From Cheilinus undulatus (taxonomy: Eukaryota; Chordata; Actinopteri; Labriformes; Labridae), in contig NC_054869.1 of the NCBI RefSeq assembly GCF_018320785.1, forward strand, positions 29,304,289 to 29,368,288: 64,000 nucleotides of DNA. The letters are read 5' to 3'. Numbering within the stretch: position 1 is the first letter of the stretch; each line of letters opens with the position of its first letter. Under the pieces are notes generated by a model. The model did no database searches. It was not told the DNA's origin and worked only from the letters and a program-made list of their open reading frames with translations. This document shows positions 13,157 through 24,799 of this stretch, piece by piece. The translations under genes were made by a program, and so were the position numbers.

Positions 13157-13585
13157 TTGTTTCTTTTGTGTTATTTTTTTCATAAAAGAGGGAATTTGTT
13201 GTTTTCTTTTGTATTTTGGTTGACAGGAATATCTGTTTTAGCCATGCTAGTGGGTGGGTAGATTGACCAAGCCCACATGTATGAGCTTTTGGTGCGATTG
13301 GAATTTTTTTTTTTTGTCAGTATACCTTCAACACATTGAGAAGTGCCTCATTAGACACACCAGCAGACACAAAACACAAGGATAGTACGGTAGTAAGATT
13401 CTGCTTATCACAACATGCTGGAAAAAGTAGATACCAACAGTTTTCACCTTCAGTCTGTACCCAATAATTCAAGTGTCAACCATTTTTTAAAAATGATTTA
13501 CAATAATCCTCCTTTTTGTGTTTTATGTATGTTTTGTTTTAGTCAAAATGAGTGACATAAATATTATAATCCCCTTTTCCTCTTT

Positions 13586-13617
13586 ATTTGATACCCATAA
13601 AGAAATGGGTATCAAAT
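13586..13617. repeat. Perfect 13-bp stem hairpin
   Basis: ATTTGATACCCAT at 13586-13598 and its exact reverse complement at 13605-13617 enclose a 6-base loop. At 32 nt it is shorter than a usual microRNA precursor. No other gene-like feature surrounds it. Confidence 0.85.
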
Positions 13618-14879
13618 TTGCAATATGAGCATAAATAAGTAGTTCATTCTATCTAATATTGATGAAGCTTAGCATTAGTTCATATCCCCAGCTGAGGCCA
13701 GCTTATAGCCAGCTTCACCTCCCCCACCCCAGCTGCCTCCTTTATAGCTTAAAGCTTTTTGAACCCTCATATTCTGATTTATGCTACTGTGGATTAATTG
13801 CTTCTAAAATAATCTACTTTCACACTGCCTCTCTTTTCCGTGTCTTTTACGCCTTCGTTCCGCAACGCCATTCTGTATGAAAGCGACCGTTCCGCAATAG
13901 GGGGTCGATCTCGCCCCACCTCTGATCTGGGTTGAGAGGTAGTATCAGAGCCGTAACAGACTTTTCCGCAAAGAGTGTGAAATGACGTTACGGCATTTTG
14001 CAATGGTGAGTGTGTGCTGCTGTCTCCATAAACGGGAGATTTAAAAACCAGCGCGGTTTCATCGAGTGGCATTTCATTGGAGAAAACAACAGGGGGATAA
14101 AACAAAGAATAATGTGGATTAACTGGAGAGACTGCAAAATTAGAGAGCTTATCACACTCTGTACAGGAGAGGAGAGAGCAGACACATCTCTGCTCACAGC
14201 AGCGTCTGAAAAGTTACATGATGTGTTCAAGTAAGCTCGGTGCTCTGAAGTTTCCAACTTCCGACATAAATACTTGCACTGGGACACTGCTTAAAGTCGG
14301 ACCGCCAACTCAGAAACATGGAGGAAAAAAAGTCTGTTGGATCTAATCGATCAAAAGGAATGTTCATGTTATTTTCCCTGTATTTCATTTAGAAAATACA
14401 AAGTTTTGAACCGAGAAATCCAGAGTTTCGAGTTTCATTGAAAGCAGCAGCTCGGGCAGCGGCTGCCATCTGATTACGGGATGCCGGGGTGTGTGTGTGT
14501 AAGCTCAGGCGTGCATGGCTCTGTTACACCTTTGTGTGAATCGCTCGTTGTGGAACAGAGACAGGCATTCCTTTTCGCCTTTATTGTGGAACCTCTGTGT
14601 AAAAATGGCTATAATTTCATTGTTTTCAGTGCACATTGTCTTTTATGTATCCATCCATATGGGGGTTTCATGCCTTCCCTGAAAAGTCAAAGCAACTGCT
14701 TGACTAACCTAGCGAGCATCTTTAGAGGAGAGCCTTCTCCACCAAGTTAAAATGTATATCCATTTACAGTACAATGGTTAAATGTGTGATGAGTGTTCCT
14801 GACTGAGTGTAGGTTATGTTATAGAATGATTTATTGCTTGAATTTGTTGGAAAATGCATAAGTTGAGGAACCTAATAAG

Positions 14880-14957
14880 AATTGCATGTTAAATCGCAGC
14901 CGCAATATTGGGGGGGGATCGCAATTAGATTATTTTTGCGAATCGTTCAATCCTAAT
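14880..14957 (-). mobile_element. hAT-type terminus relic
   Basis: The plus strand holds GATCGCAATTAGATTA, then TTTTTGCGAATCGTTCAATCC. Read from the right it starts AGGATTGAACGATTCGCAAA, which resembles the AGGGCTGAACGATT ends of fish hAT elements. The left terminus was not found. The unusually CpG-rich stretch 13850-14560 may be its interior. Confidence 0.45.
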
Positions 14958-16608
14958 GCTGACAACAGCCATTAAGTGTTAAAGTCTTTTAAAGATGCAG
15001 CGGATTTTTCATTCCCTGATAAGTGGTGATTTTAGAGATAAGAGGTTTTGGCCTAATGCTAGCGATATTGATTGTGTGGTAATTTCTGAGGGAAGCTATC
15101 TCTTTAGTAAATGCTGACTTCCTTTTTAGGATGACAGCCAGCCTAGTTTAGGTTAAACAAAAGGACATGTAAGTATGATAAGCTGGGCTAGCTAAACAAC
15201 AGCAACACTCTCAACTTGACGGACACATAAAAAGACAAATTAGCATATTTTTTTCTTATTTCAGCAGGTTAGATCCAGAACAGGGACTAAAAATTGTTTG
15301 TTGGACTCAGGACATGGAGCGTGATGTAATGTTACTTTGGCTTTAGCTACTCTGCTAGCATGTAAATCCACAACAATTCATGGTCAGACAGGAAATGTCT
15401 CTTTCTAAAGATATAGCTAGATAGTTTTCACAAAATATGAGTAAAATTCAATGTACTGTACATATTATTTATATTTGAAGTTATCGCTTTACTTTTAATG
15501 CAGTGACATCACATGTTCATGTTTCTGTTTAAAAAAAAAAGAGTTTTCTTGAGGTCAAATTATATCCCTTTTTTGTGTCTATCACTGAATAACAAGCACT
15601 TGTTAGCATGCTAACATGAAAAGGACAAAAAAATGGTCGAGGCCCAGTTGTTTAGCATTAGCGTGTTAGCATATTACCATTAGCTTTTACCTCAGGAAGG
15701 TCCACTGATATAGCCAAATAAAGCTGCTAGCATGGCTTTAGACTCTTTTTCTATTGATTTCTATTTTCTGTTGTTATTTCATACTCATGTCTACGTCCTT
15801 AAAAACAGAAATGTCCTTTTTTCAACATTTCCTTTATGAAAGCTACAGTGTGTATCGGTAGTAAAAATATTGACACAATCTAATATGATGGCAGCGGTTG
15901 GCTGTAAATGCATGAAAAACTACTGTGCTGCCTTGAGCTTTGGGAGCAGCCGGTCTCTGTGTTGTGGACACTGGCTGGAGGATGAACACGCCGCCGACAG
16001 CTGCTGCACATACATGTGCGCACACGCTTACACACAGCCTTCCCAGAGGTCTTTACACACACAGCATGCCATTGTTAACAGCTGGCAGGGGTTTAACTGC
16101 TGTGTTACTTTAGACACACACAGGGAGAGGAGATAATGTGGCGTGCTAACCTTGACTGTCAAAACTGGGATTTAAGTGCAACAATATGACACAAATAGCC
16201 TTTTGTTTGGAAGTGAAATACAGATCTTGTGTAACCGCATGATTCCTGAGTTACAGCTTATTCATTCAAAGAATGTTGGTAATACCAGTCACAGGTTTTT
16301 ATTCATTTTATATCGTTCAGGCTGCAGTCCTTTATACTTTAATGAGGCCAAATAATACACCACACCTTAAAGTTTCTTAGTCATTGGGAGGTTTAGCAAG
16401 AATTGCCAGCTAATTAAAAAGAACCTAAGGTCTCAGGCACCATTATGCAGTGCAGGCATCACAAACAAAATGAGGTGCGAACTTGGAGTGCATTTCTCAC
16501 GAAATTTGATCTGATATTCTAAGGTGGAAAAGTTACATATTGTAAAGCAGGCCACAAGTCTCTTGGCAAACACTTGTCAGTCTGATTACCCAGGCTCATT
16601 ATTTAAAC
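14958..16608. other. Intergenic DNA, no gene seen
   Basis: Short overlapping open frames at 15843-16136 lie on both strands and carry no recognisable motif. Several TTAGC/GCTAGC-rich stretches occur at 15340-15730. Nothing else was identified. Confidence 0.55.
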
Positions 16609-16889
16609 CAGTGGTTCTCAACTGGTGGGTCGGGGATTCTTTTCAGTGGGTCACAAATGTGTTCCTGGAAATAAAATTACATCAAAAATGTCAATAAAAC
16701 TCTGTCAAAACAAGCTTTTTTTGCCTCTCATCTAGGATTTGGGAAATGTTGTGCATTTTTGAGGTTCAAACTGGGATATTTTTCATTAGATAAACCTGAT
16801 TTGTCAAAAAAGGATCAGAAATTTGGGTTGCAATTTTTCATTGGCAAGTTGATGGTTGGTCCCAAGGCTCAACCAGTTGAGAGCCACTG
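16609..16889. mobile_element. Short non-autonomous hAT element (MITE) with 8-bp duplication
   Basis: The left end CAGTGGTTCTCAACTGGT and the right end ACCAGTTGAGAGCCACTG are reverse complements with one mismatch. The 8 bases ATTTAAAC lie directly outside both ends (16601-16608 and 16890-16897). Terminal CAG...CTG repeats plus an exact 8-bp duplication are diagnostic of hAT transposition. The 281-bp body has no coding capacity. Confidence 0.92.
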
Positions 16890-18921
16890 ATTTAAACTAT
16901 GCATAATTCTTTGCCTTCATATACTCAAAATGCAGCCAAACATTGAAAAAAAATTATTTTAGCCCCACCTTAAACCCATTTTTGAACCTGTAAACATGGT
17001 TATTTCCACTGTAAAAATTACATTTTGATATGAGATCTAGTGGTGTTTCCTTGCTCATGCAGCCAGCCTCAAGTAGATACTTGTGTAACTAGTTTTTACA
17101 CTTTGCATTTGCTTCATTTTTCAGCTAGAGGTTTTCTGCTTGGTTTATTTTGGTGTAACCACTTATTTATGTACTTGAAACTACAATGAGATCACATAAA
17201 AGTTCTTTAAGGGATTTGGGAAAGGTTTCAGTAAACTCTAACACCCAAAATGTTTTGCCATTCTGTATGCAGTATTCAGCCTGGAAATAGCGGAGCATCA
17301 ACCGCTGAATGAAGGAGTTGGTTCAGAAAATAGGTTCTTGAAGATTTTTTGAAAATGTCTTCTTGTAATCTTAAAACTGAGTGACATTAGGTGCATTTTT
17401 CATGGCATTCATATAAGGTGGAGGTTGGAAAATAGAGCTTAAGAGTTAAACTTCAGTTTTTGCTAAATTGGATTACAAGAAACTATTGTCTCAAGGTCCT
17501 CTGTGAGGCATTCTCTACATAGGTAGACATATTGCGGAAGACATGACACAAAAATGAGAGGATAAAACAGAGAGATTGAAAACAGAGGCGGTGTGTTATA
17601 TTGCCATTATCTAAGTTTGACTTATCATTTCTGCCCTACATTACTTAATCACATTGTATGGCCTCCTTATTGAGTTTTTCCCTTCATAAGGAGGCCAGAA
17701 AATATACGAAGTTCATCAGGTCTAAATGTAAATTTTAAGACTTTAAAGTTGGAAATCGGCACTAATTCATGCTGGTGATGTGAGACTAAATGCGCCAAAG
17801 GTTGAAGCAAATTGACAATCAGCAGAGGCTTTAACCAGGGTTATTCCTCTTATTAATTAACCTTTTTTCTCAAGGTATTAACTGGTCTTTAAAAATGAGT
17901 AGTAGTTAAAAAAAAAGTTACAATATCCCAGAGTCAAATGTAACATTTGTTGTTGCTCAGCTTGTCCAAATAACAGCACAAAGTCCAGAGTGGGTTGAAT
18001 AAGTTTCATACATGTCAAAGACATTCAAAGTTTTAAAGTGGAAGTCATTGATTTATGATATTTGTGTTTAAAATCAGATTTGCTCAAAAACAGAAAAAAC
18101 TGTTGAGAATAGTTGCAAATCAGTTCAGTTCTATCCATAAATGAATCAAGTAAAAGACAAATTCTACTTTTTGTGGCAAATAATTTTACTAACCCTTATC
18201 CTCTTTAAACAGTTGTTAAATTAATGCCATCACTCTAATTAAAGTTAAAAGTCAGCCTTTTCATTTCTTTGTCACTGCCTTATTTCAGATCCACTACAGC
18301 TGGATTCACAGCTAATTCAATGATCGCATTATTGTCAGTGACTTCTATTATCTCTGCTTCCTGAGAATAAAAAGGTAAATAGAAACACATGAGTGAAAAA
18401 TAGAGAAAATGAAGTCATAACAGTGACTAGGATTCAAGAATCTGTTCAGAAGAAAGAACAGTAGTGTTACATGGGAGATGAGGGGTCGCAGGCCAGTGGT
18501 GGGACTCTGAGGAGGAGGAGGGTTTTTGGGTGGAGACGATTGAGGTTCCCATGCCCCAGAGGCCTCTTGGGAGTTGTGGTGGCAGATGTGATGTCTGGGA
18601 TGGAGCCTCCCTCTGTCCCTACATCCCTGCTCCACTTCCCTTCTCCCCGGTCTAATGTCGTCCTCTCTGTGTCGACTGCCTCCAATCCATCACTCTGCTT
18701 TCCTCTCTTCATAAATGCAAATGCAACAGAGCCCAAAATGACTCTCATTGGACAGAAAAACTGTTTCCACTTTGAGTCCAATCAGAAAGATTTTTTTTGT
18801 ATCCATGGAAATTGTCATGCAAGGGTGCCAAATGATACTATTCATCTATTATTATAAATATCATTTTCTTTGTTTGCTCTTTTTGCTTCTTGTTTCAATT
18901 ACCTGAAAAAGTGCAATATTT
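16890..18921. other. Intergenic DNA, no gene seen
   Basis: Open frames on both strands overlap at 18348-18857, the longest 128 codons, in a slightly GC-richer patch. They mirror one another and show no domain, so coding is unlikely. Confidence 0.5.
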
Positions 18922-19161
18922 TTACCTCCGCCTCCGATCGGCAGGGTTTGTTTGTTTGTTTGTTAGCAACATAACTCAAAAATCTATGGACAGAATTTGA
19001 TGAAATTTTCAGGAAATGTCAGAAATGGCATAAGGAAGAACTAATCAGATTTTGGGAGTGCTCCGGATCACTGTCTGGATCCAGGAATGTTTTAAAGGAT
19101 TCTGTACTATTAGGAGAAAGAGCTAATGGCGGAGGTCTGCGCTCTCCGAGTGCTTTTCTAG
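18922..19161 (-). repeat. Dispersed repeat (unclassified) with GTTT microsatellite
   Basis: The segment opens with TTACCTCCGCC and a GTTTGTTTGTTTGTTTGTTAGCA run. It continues with ATAACTCAAAAATCTATGGACAG-type sequence and ends GGCGGAGGTCTGCGCTCTCC, then GAGTGCTTTTCTAGT. I recognise this layout as a dispersed repeat seen in many animal genomes. I cannot place it in a class from sequence alone. Confidence 0.5.
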
Positions 19162-19534
19162 TATTTACTGTTTTTAACTTAAGGACTTGGCTCCTGCTAT
19201 GTAGAATAAGCTTTACCAGCACTCATTCTCTTTTTAAATGAAAATCCAAATTAATTTTCAGGTGAATTGTAATTTAATCCTCTAAATTAACCAAATATAT
19301 ACATAGCCTAAATGACTGAATTTTTCACCCACACTTTACCCAGAGTTTTTCCTGCGGCCCCCTAACAAAAGTTCAGCTTGAGCATGCAGGATGAAGTTAA
19401 CATCACATGACCACTAGCAGGTACTCTTTTCTGCTCGCAAATATATTTCTTATTATTGATCTTTTTATCCTGTGAATATGTCCAATCATACATTGCATTT
19501 GTGTCAATACAAACACATTATAATGTTAATATGT

Positions 19535-19772
19535 AGTTGGTCCCCCTTTTGCAGCTATTACAGCCTCCCCCCTTCCTTTAAGGCCTTCCACAAGATTTTG
19601 TAGTGTTTTTGTGGGAATTTGTGCCCATTCATCCCGTAGAGCATTCATGAAGTCAGGTACTGATGTTGAAAAAGAGAGCCTGGCTCGTCATCCCCGTTCC
19701 AATTCATCTCAAAGGTGCTCGATGGGGTTGGGTTCAGGGCTCTGAGTTGGCCAGTCAAGTTCTTCCATGCCA
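19535..19772 (-). mobile_element. Tc1-like transposase C-terminal relic
   Basis: The minus strand, with small frameshifts and stops, encodes the C-terminal part of a Tc1-like transposase. Recognisable pieces are ELDWPTQSPEPNPIEHL (the region of the third catalytic acidic residue), a DELER match, DEWAQIP and AVIAAKGGPT. Terminal repeats were not found. Internal stops and changes around the DLNPIE motif (here EPNPIE) mean it is inactive. Confidence 0.8.
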
Positions 19773-20204
19773 TTGTTTTTTTTTTCAAATACAGCCATAC
19801 ACTAATGAAAAACTTACAGTAATGTCTTTGGGTTACATGTGCATTACATGCTACATGTCATTTTAACAGCACAGCCAAAGTTATCTGCATCTTTGAGGGC
19901 AATAAATAGTGGCACAATAATCTGTTGACACTGAGCTCCACAGTGCAAAAAAGAAATGAATACATTTACATTGAATCTCCTTATTACTCAGTCAGTTTGC
20001 AGGATGGCTCCCTGAGATACTCCTGACAAAGTGCTTTAAATTTCAACAAAAAGATTCTTCAAGGCAAAAACTCTAGCTATAGTTCAGAGCTTAAATATGC
20101 TTTAAAATTTTTGAGACTCAAGATGAACAACAAAAATAAAAATTCAGCTGAAGTAGTTCTCCTGATTTTGCTTTAAACAGCACAAATTAAGCATCCAAGT
20201 TTAA

Positions 20205-21174
20205 TGGGCATTTCACTGTAAACAGCTCTGTAACAACCCAGTGACACCTACATCGCCAATGCTTGAGTCACGACACCTGCAGAGTGTGCAGGGGAGGCTT
20301 GGCACAAAAAAGTCCATCATTGCTTTTGCCATGTTTTGCGCACTGTCACGTAGCACAACATGCACATTCTTTTTCTCTATTTTCCATACCCCAAATATGT
20401 TATCAAAAGCGACAGAAACTGCGGCTGCTGAGTGAGCACTCCTGTGAGTGTAGGACAGGCTTTTGAAGAGTGAAATCCTCATCTATCCACTGAGGCAGTG
20501 AGGCTCAACATGCTAACAGGACGAACACTTGAGTCCATATATCCATGGTGAAGCTAATATGTTTAGCTTTAACACAGAGCTTCTCTAGGTGACTGGAAAC
20601 GAAGTTTTGCAGTTCAGGTGAGGCTATAAGTGCCTGCTAGGTATAACATTGCAGGGCTTTAAATGCATCATTAGCACGCAGAAGCCCGTTTATTCTACCA
20701 CGCTGACAGGCTGATTATCAAGAGCTACGAATTCAATGATTTTCCTGTTCAGCTTCTTACCTTTGTATTTTTTAGCTTTGTCGAATGACTTAAGTAGAGG
20801 CTGTTGATGAGTTTTCCCTAGCATGAAGTTTTGTCATTCTTTATCTTAAGAAAGTCCTTGTAGTCATCAGAGTGACGTTTTTTTAGATGCAAAATAAAGA
20901 CATGTTGTCGAGTCCTCGCATCACATGTACTTTACAAGCGATGCAAACAGCTACTTTGCTGTCTTGTTCCCACACCTCAAACTTCACACCCATAGCCCAC
21001 ATGTTGAGTTTGTTGTTGGTGCACATCCGGCGTCATCTCGTGCGCTTAATTATGATGTCACATTATCAGCCTACAGATCAGTGTAAATTTTATTACTGGT
21101 CAATACCAATACTTAATGTTTTAAGCTATTATCGGCCAATATGGATATACTGCCAATAATATCGTGCATCCCTA
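20205..21174 (-). pseudogene. Degenerate ZBED/hAT transposase with one terminal repeat
   Basis: The plus-strand end ATATCGTGCATCCCTA, read inwards as TAGGGATGCACGATATTAT, is a typical hAT terminal repeat. On the minus strand, moving inwards, come a BED-finger-like segment (KVWEQDSKVAVCIACKVHV, around 20,985-20,925), then transposase-like pieces such as SFTMDIWT and NVHVVLRDSAQNMAKAMMD (around 20,380-20,300). Stops and frameshifts break the frame in many places. The longest intact part is 89 codons at 20213-20482. The element is truncated near 20,205, where similarity to the family ends. Confidence 0.72.
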
Positions 21175-21559
21175 CCATATAGTGTAGCACCAGACTCTTG
21201 ACTCCCTGTCCTAAAGGTAAAATCTCCTGTTGTGACATCCATGCGTGAAAAACCAAAGCCCAGATACATTCCTGAGATCTTCCTCAGTGGGAGACCGTCC
21301 CGGTCAGACAGGATGAAGGGGGTTCTTGAGAGGCTTAGAAAGAGACTGAAAAAGAATAACACTTAAAGAAGCGCAGGGAATTATATACACAGACCATAGG
21401 GTTCATTTGGTAAACAATTTTGTCGTTACATGACTGTATTCACACGTGCAGCTCACCCTGAAAATTTAGTAAAGTTTTTAGGACTTGAGCATATGTGTAT
21501 AGAATATGCAGTAATTAAAATAGGCTTCAGGTGCCACTTTAATTCGGGAAATTTTTGAA

Positions 21560-22180
21560 TCAGTACTCTGCTCTTGCTTTTAGCCCATCACCACCCCAGC
21601 ATCTAACCTTGCAAACCAGATGGCTACGCCCATTTCCGTGTTTTTCACTGGCAAATCCATCTTGCAAAGCTCCCATCTGAACCATTTGGGCCCAGTTAGA
21701 AAGTGACAGGACCAATCAGCGACGAAGGGCAGTACTTTTAGGCATGGTGGAGTTATGATGCAAGCAAGCAGCAACAAGAGGCTGGTGCAATTATGGTGGA
21801 AGACGTTAGCGTGGATGCTGCTAAAGCGACCGGTTTTATCAGAACCTGACGACATTTCTTCGTTGAAATTAGAACAAAGAACAGCAGTGAGTTGTTTTCT
21901 TTTCAAAAACAACATAAGTCGTGTACTGACATGTCTACAGTCGCCAGGGTTTGCGTTATTTCTCAGTAGCTGTGCATGCGCACCTCAGTCGCAGCTATGT
22001 CGTGTTTTGTTGCTCTGATTGGCCCGTAAAGATGTGACAGAACATTCATCCAATCACACTGAGTTTTTTTTCAAGTCCTCTGCCCTTTCCCAAACGCTTA
22101 ATATTAAAGGTTTTCCAGATGGATGTGTTAAACAAATCCATCTGGAGTGTCTGGTTACCCAGCATCTACCTGTAGTTCAA
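21560..22180. repeat. Probable dispersed element with terminal CCAGATGG motifs
   Basis: The segment opens near GCAAACCAGATGGCTACGCC and contains GACAGGACCAATCAGCGACG and TGCTCTGATTGGCCCGTAAAG. It ends with a near-perfect palindrome containing CCATCTGGA. I recall a dispersed fish element of this kind, but the class is uncertain. No intact coding frame is present. Confidence 0.45.
22114..22146. repeat. 33-bp near-perfect palindrome
   Basis: TCCAGATGGAT at 22114 and ATCCATCTGGA at 22136 are exact reverse complements. The inner bases continue the pairing (TGTT with AACA) apart from one mismatch, leaving almost no loop. Confidence 0.85.
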
Positions 22181-22559
22181 ACAGAGGGTTTAAGATGCTA
22201 TGTTATTACTCCTCAAATTCAACATATAGAATAAACCTGGGAGGAGTTATGAGTTCAGAGCTTGATGCCAAACACAAACATGTTCAGCTGTTACAATACA
22301 TATTTTTGAACACTGCAAATTTGTGGTTTTTGACCAAAAATTCCCATTAATGTTTTACTGTTCCCCACTGATGTGTAATTTGAAGGAATTCTGAACCTTT
22401 ATATTTTATAATCTTCTTATTGTCTGTGAAAAGTCTCTAATTTGAGGCAATTTAAATGAATGATTTCAAACTCAACTTCATTTTTTAACCAACAAGAAAA
22501 CCTACCACGATGATAAACATAATAGGTGTTAAGCATGCCTTAAAAAGGTAAGATAGCAT

Positions 22560-23215
22560 GGTTTCCGCTGTGTCTGAGAAGAACTGGAAAAATGTCTGAG
22601 GCTTTGCTGGAAAGAGCACTGTGTGATGAACCATGAAGAGCCCTTATCATTACAATGATAAAAAGAGATTTATGGGTAAAAAAGAAGGCCAAGCTCAAAG
22701 GTTTGAGGAGGCTGTGAGGCTGCAAAGACGGAAACCTGTGGAGGAGATACACAAAAGGATCCTCCCAGATTCACCCGAGCCGGTTTTTCCAAGAGGCTGT
22801 CAGCGTGAGGCAGCTGTGAGGAGCGGCCTTTATCTCTCTAATGCTCTGTATTACAGCAGGCCTCTCGGAAAAAAAGCCCTGTCTCTGTGCGATGGGATGA
22901 AAAAGATCCGGATTGGATCCCTCCTCTTCTGAACAGATTAGGACCCTGCGAACAGTCACACATCTGGTTCACTCTTTGAAGCCATATGAGTGGCTGTCTA
23001 ACTTGGTTACAAGAGCGTGGCCTCTGACGCTGCACCGAGGGACCGAAACTGCGGGTTTGAAGAGCAGCAGGCAGCTTTCTTTGAGGCCTCTTCCCAAGCT
23101 CCCTGATGATCTGTAAATAAACATGTTTAAAGGGCCTGTATGATAAGTGCCCGCTCGTTTTTCTGTGGGAATTAGACACAAGGAGAGAGAGGAGGTGATG
23201 GAGGCATAACAAATT
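22560..23215. other. GC-richer block without stops on several frames; candidate conserved element
   Basis: Six overlapping open frames of 62-124 codons occupy both strands. None shows a domain or splice structure, and their mutual overlap argues against coding. The block contains a palindromic GATA site (TTATCATTACAATGATAA at 22644) and little repeat sequence. It may be a conserved non-coding element, but this is inference from composition only. Confidence 0.3.
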
Positions 23216-23657
23216 AAGAAAGGACTTCCTGGATGGTTGGAAACAGCTGCTGAGGCGTTCAGGATGATAGCATTAGGGATAACAAACAGGACGTGACCTC
23301 AGTTCCTCTGGGAAAGGTGCCAGATGAGTTACTACACAACAGACACGTCCTGAGAAAAATGCTCCTTCTAGGATATGGATTTATTTTAGGACATCCATTT
23401 AAATGTGTGCTAAGAATGGATAGTGGGAAATTTGAGCTGTTTTATTTACTCCTGATTTATCCTCGGATTCATTATCCTCGGACTACAGTTGTAAACGGTG
23501 TAGAGTTTAGTCAAAAGGTAGGACATTCATCATCAAGATGTGAGATTTCTGAGATTATATTACAACTGGAACTATGACAGCATTAAAAGAGATGGAATAA
23601 TTACTCTGACGGTTCATGCTGGATTTAGGCTTACTGTGGGCGTCCACTCTAAAACAA

Positions 23658-24670
23658 CAAGGGTTCTCAACCTTTTCAGCCCGCCACCCCTAAAATAAAG
23701 GTGCCAGAGACGGGGGACCCCCACTGTACCTGAAGGGGGCTGAACAGAGCCATGCACAATTAAGAATAGTCATGTGCGGACAAGGCTGCCCATTAGGGAG
23801 AAAAATGGGAGAGCTTTCTGCCCAGCCAAACTGAGGACCAGCAAAATCATGGTCCGTTGTAAGGTTAAGCTGTGGTATTTCATATTTAACCTAAATAACA
23901 AGCACTTGTATCAAAGAAATGAATATGCTTTGAATTCATTTGTGTAGTAAGTAGCCCTCTTAAAAATGTACATCCTTCTGTGAAAAACAGAATTACAATA
24001 TGTTTAAAATAGCTATAATGGGTTAATAATGGCAAAAAATGGTGGGAAATTTGGTGAAATTGGATTTTAAAAGTAGCAGAAATGGGTTAGAAGTGCTAAC
24101 AATTATATAAAAGTGGCAAAAAAATACCCCAAAATGGCAAATATGGGTTAAAGTGGCATATTGGTTAGTATAAGGGGATTAAAAAAGTGGCTGAAATGGC
24201 GTTAAAGTGGCAAAAATAGGTGGAAATTGTGAAATGGGATGAAAAAATGATATTAATTGGCAAAAAAAGGTTAGCTGAGGCTGAAATCGGCAGAAATGGG
24301 TTAAACTGGCATAAACTGGCATATCAAATTGTGAAATGTGTTATAAAAAGTGGTAAATGGGGGTTAATAGTGGCAATAATGGGTCAACAGAACCAACAAT
24401 AGTGTGGCAAGATTTGGTTTAGAAGTGGCAAAAACAGGCAGAAAAAAAGTGGTGGGGTTTAAAATTGACAAAAAATGGGTTTTAAGTGGCAAAAATGTGA
24501 TAAAATTGGTGAGAAAAAGTGATGAAAAAGGTTTAGAGTTTGGCAAAATGGGTGTAAACTTGCAAAAGTGTAATTTAAGAGATGATAGTTTTTTAAGGCA
24601 TCTGGAGACCACCTATGAGTTTCTCACGACCCTAATGGGGTCCCAACCCCAATGTTTAGAACTCCTCCTG
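23658..24670 (+). mobile_element. hAT-type non-autonomous element with internal GTGGCAAAAATGGG array (copy 1)
   Basis: The left end GGGTTCTCAACCTTTTCAGC and the first 250 bp closely match the element at 33353. The interior (about 24020-24560) is a degenerate array of 20-30 bp units around GTGGCAAAAATGGGTTA. The right end TTCTCACGACCCTAATGGGG, then TTTAGAACTCCTCCTG, is a decayed form of the GCTGAGAACCCCTG terminus seen in the second copy. The first three terminal bases are mutated, so no target-site duplication is clear. Confidence 0.75.
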
Positions 24671-24799
24671 AGCTAGCTCAGCAATCAAAGATGATTTTCT
24701 ATTCCTGTCAGAAGCAGCATAAGAAGATTTTTCTCTAGGATTTCAATCTTTATTTCATTATTTTCCATGTAGGTTCTCTTTCATCCAGGTCATGGTTAT

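Larger units (their letters stand above)
7622..13585. other. Intergenic DNA, no gene seen
   Basis: No open frame over 103 codons and no recognisable domain. A hAT-like end similar to other fish MITEs lies near 7730-7790 (GGCATGATATGGCCCCTGGG). A 30-bp perfect direct repeat lies at 9068 and 10573, and a G-rich run at 13133. The block around 8640-9060 has a more even composition and could be conserved regulatory sequence, but that cannot be judged without alignments. Confidence 0.5.

Noticed and set aside
18467-18857. 128- and 104-codon overlapping frames
   Set aside because: Mirror-image frames in a GC-richer patch with low-complexity Pro/Ser/Arg content and no recognisable family.
22633-23212. 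Possible gene with 99- and 124-codon frames
   Set aside because: Several frames overlap on both strands with no domain, no splice structure and no start context. A non-coding explanation is preferred.
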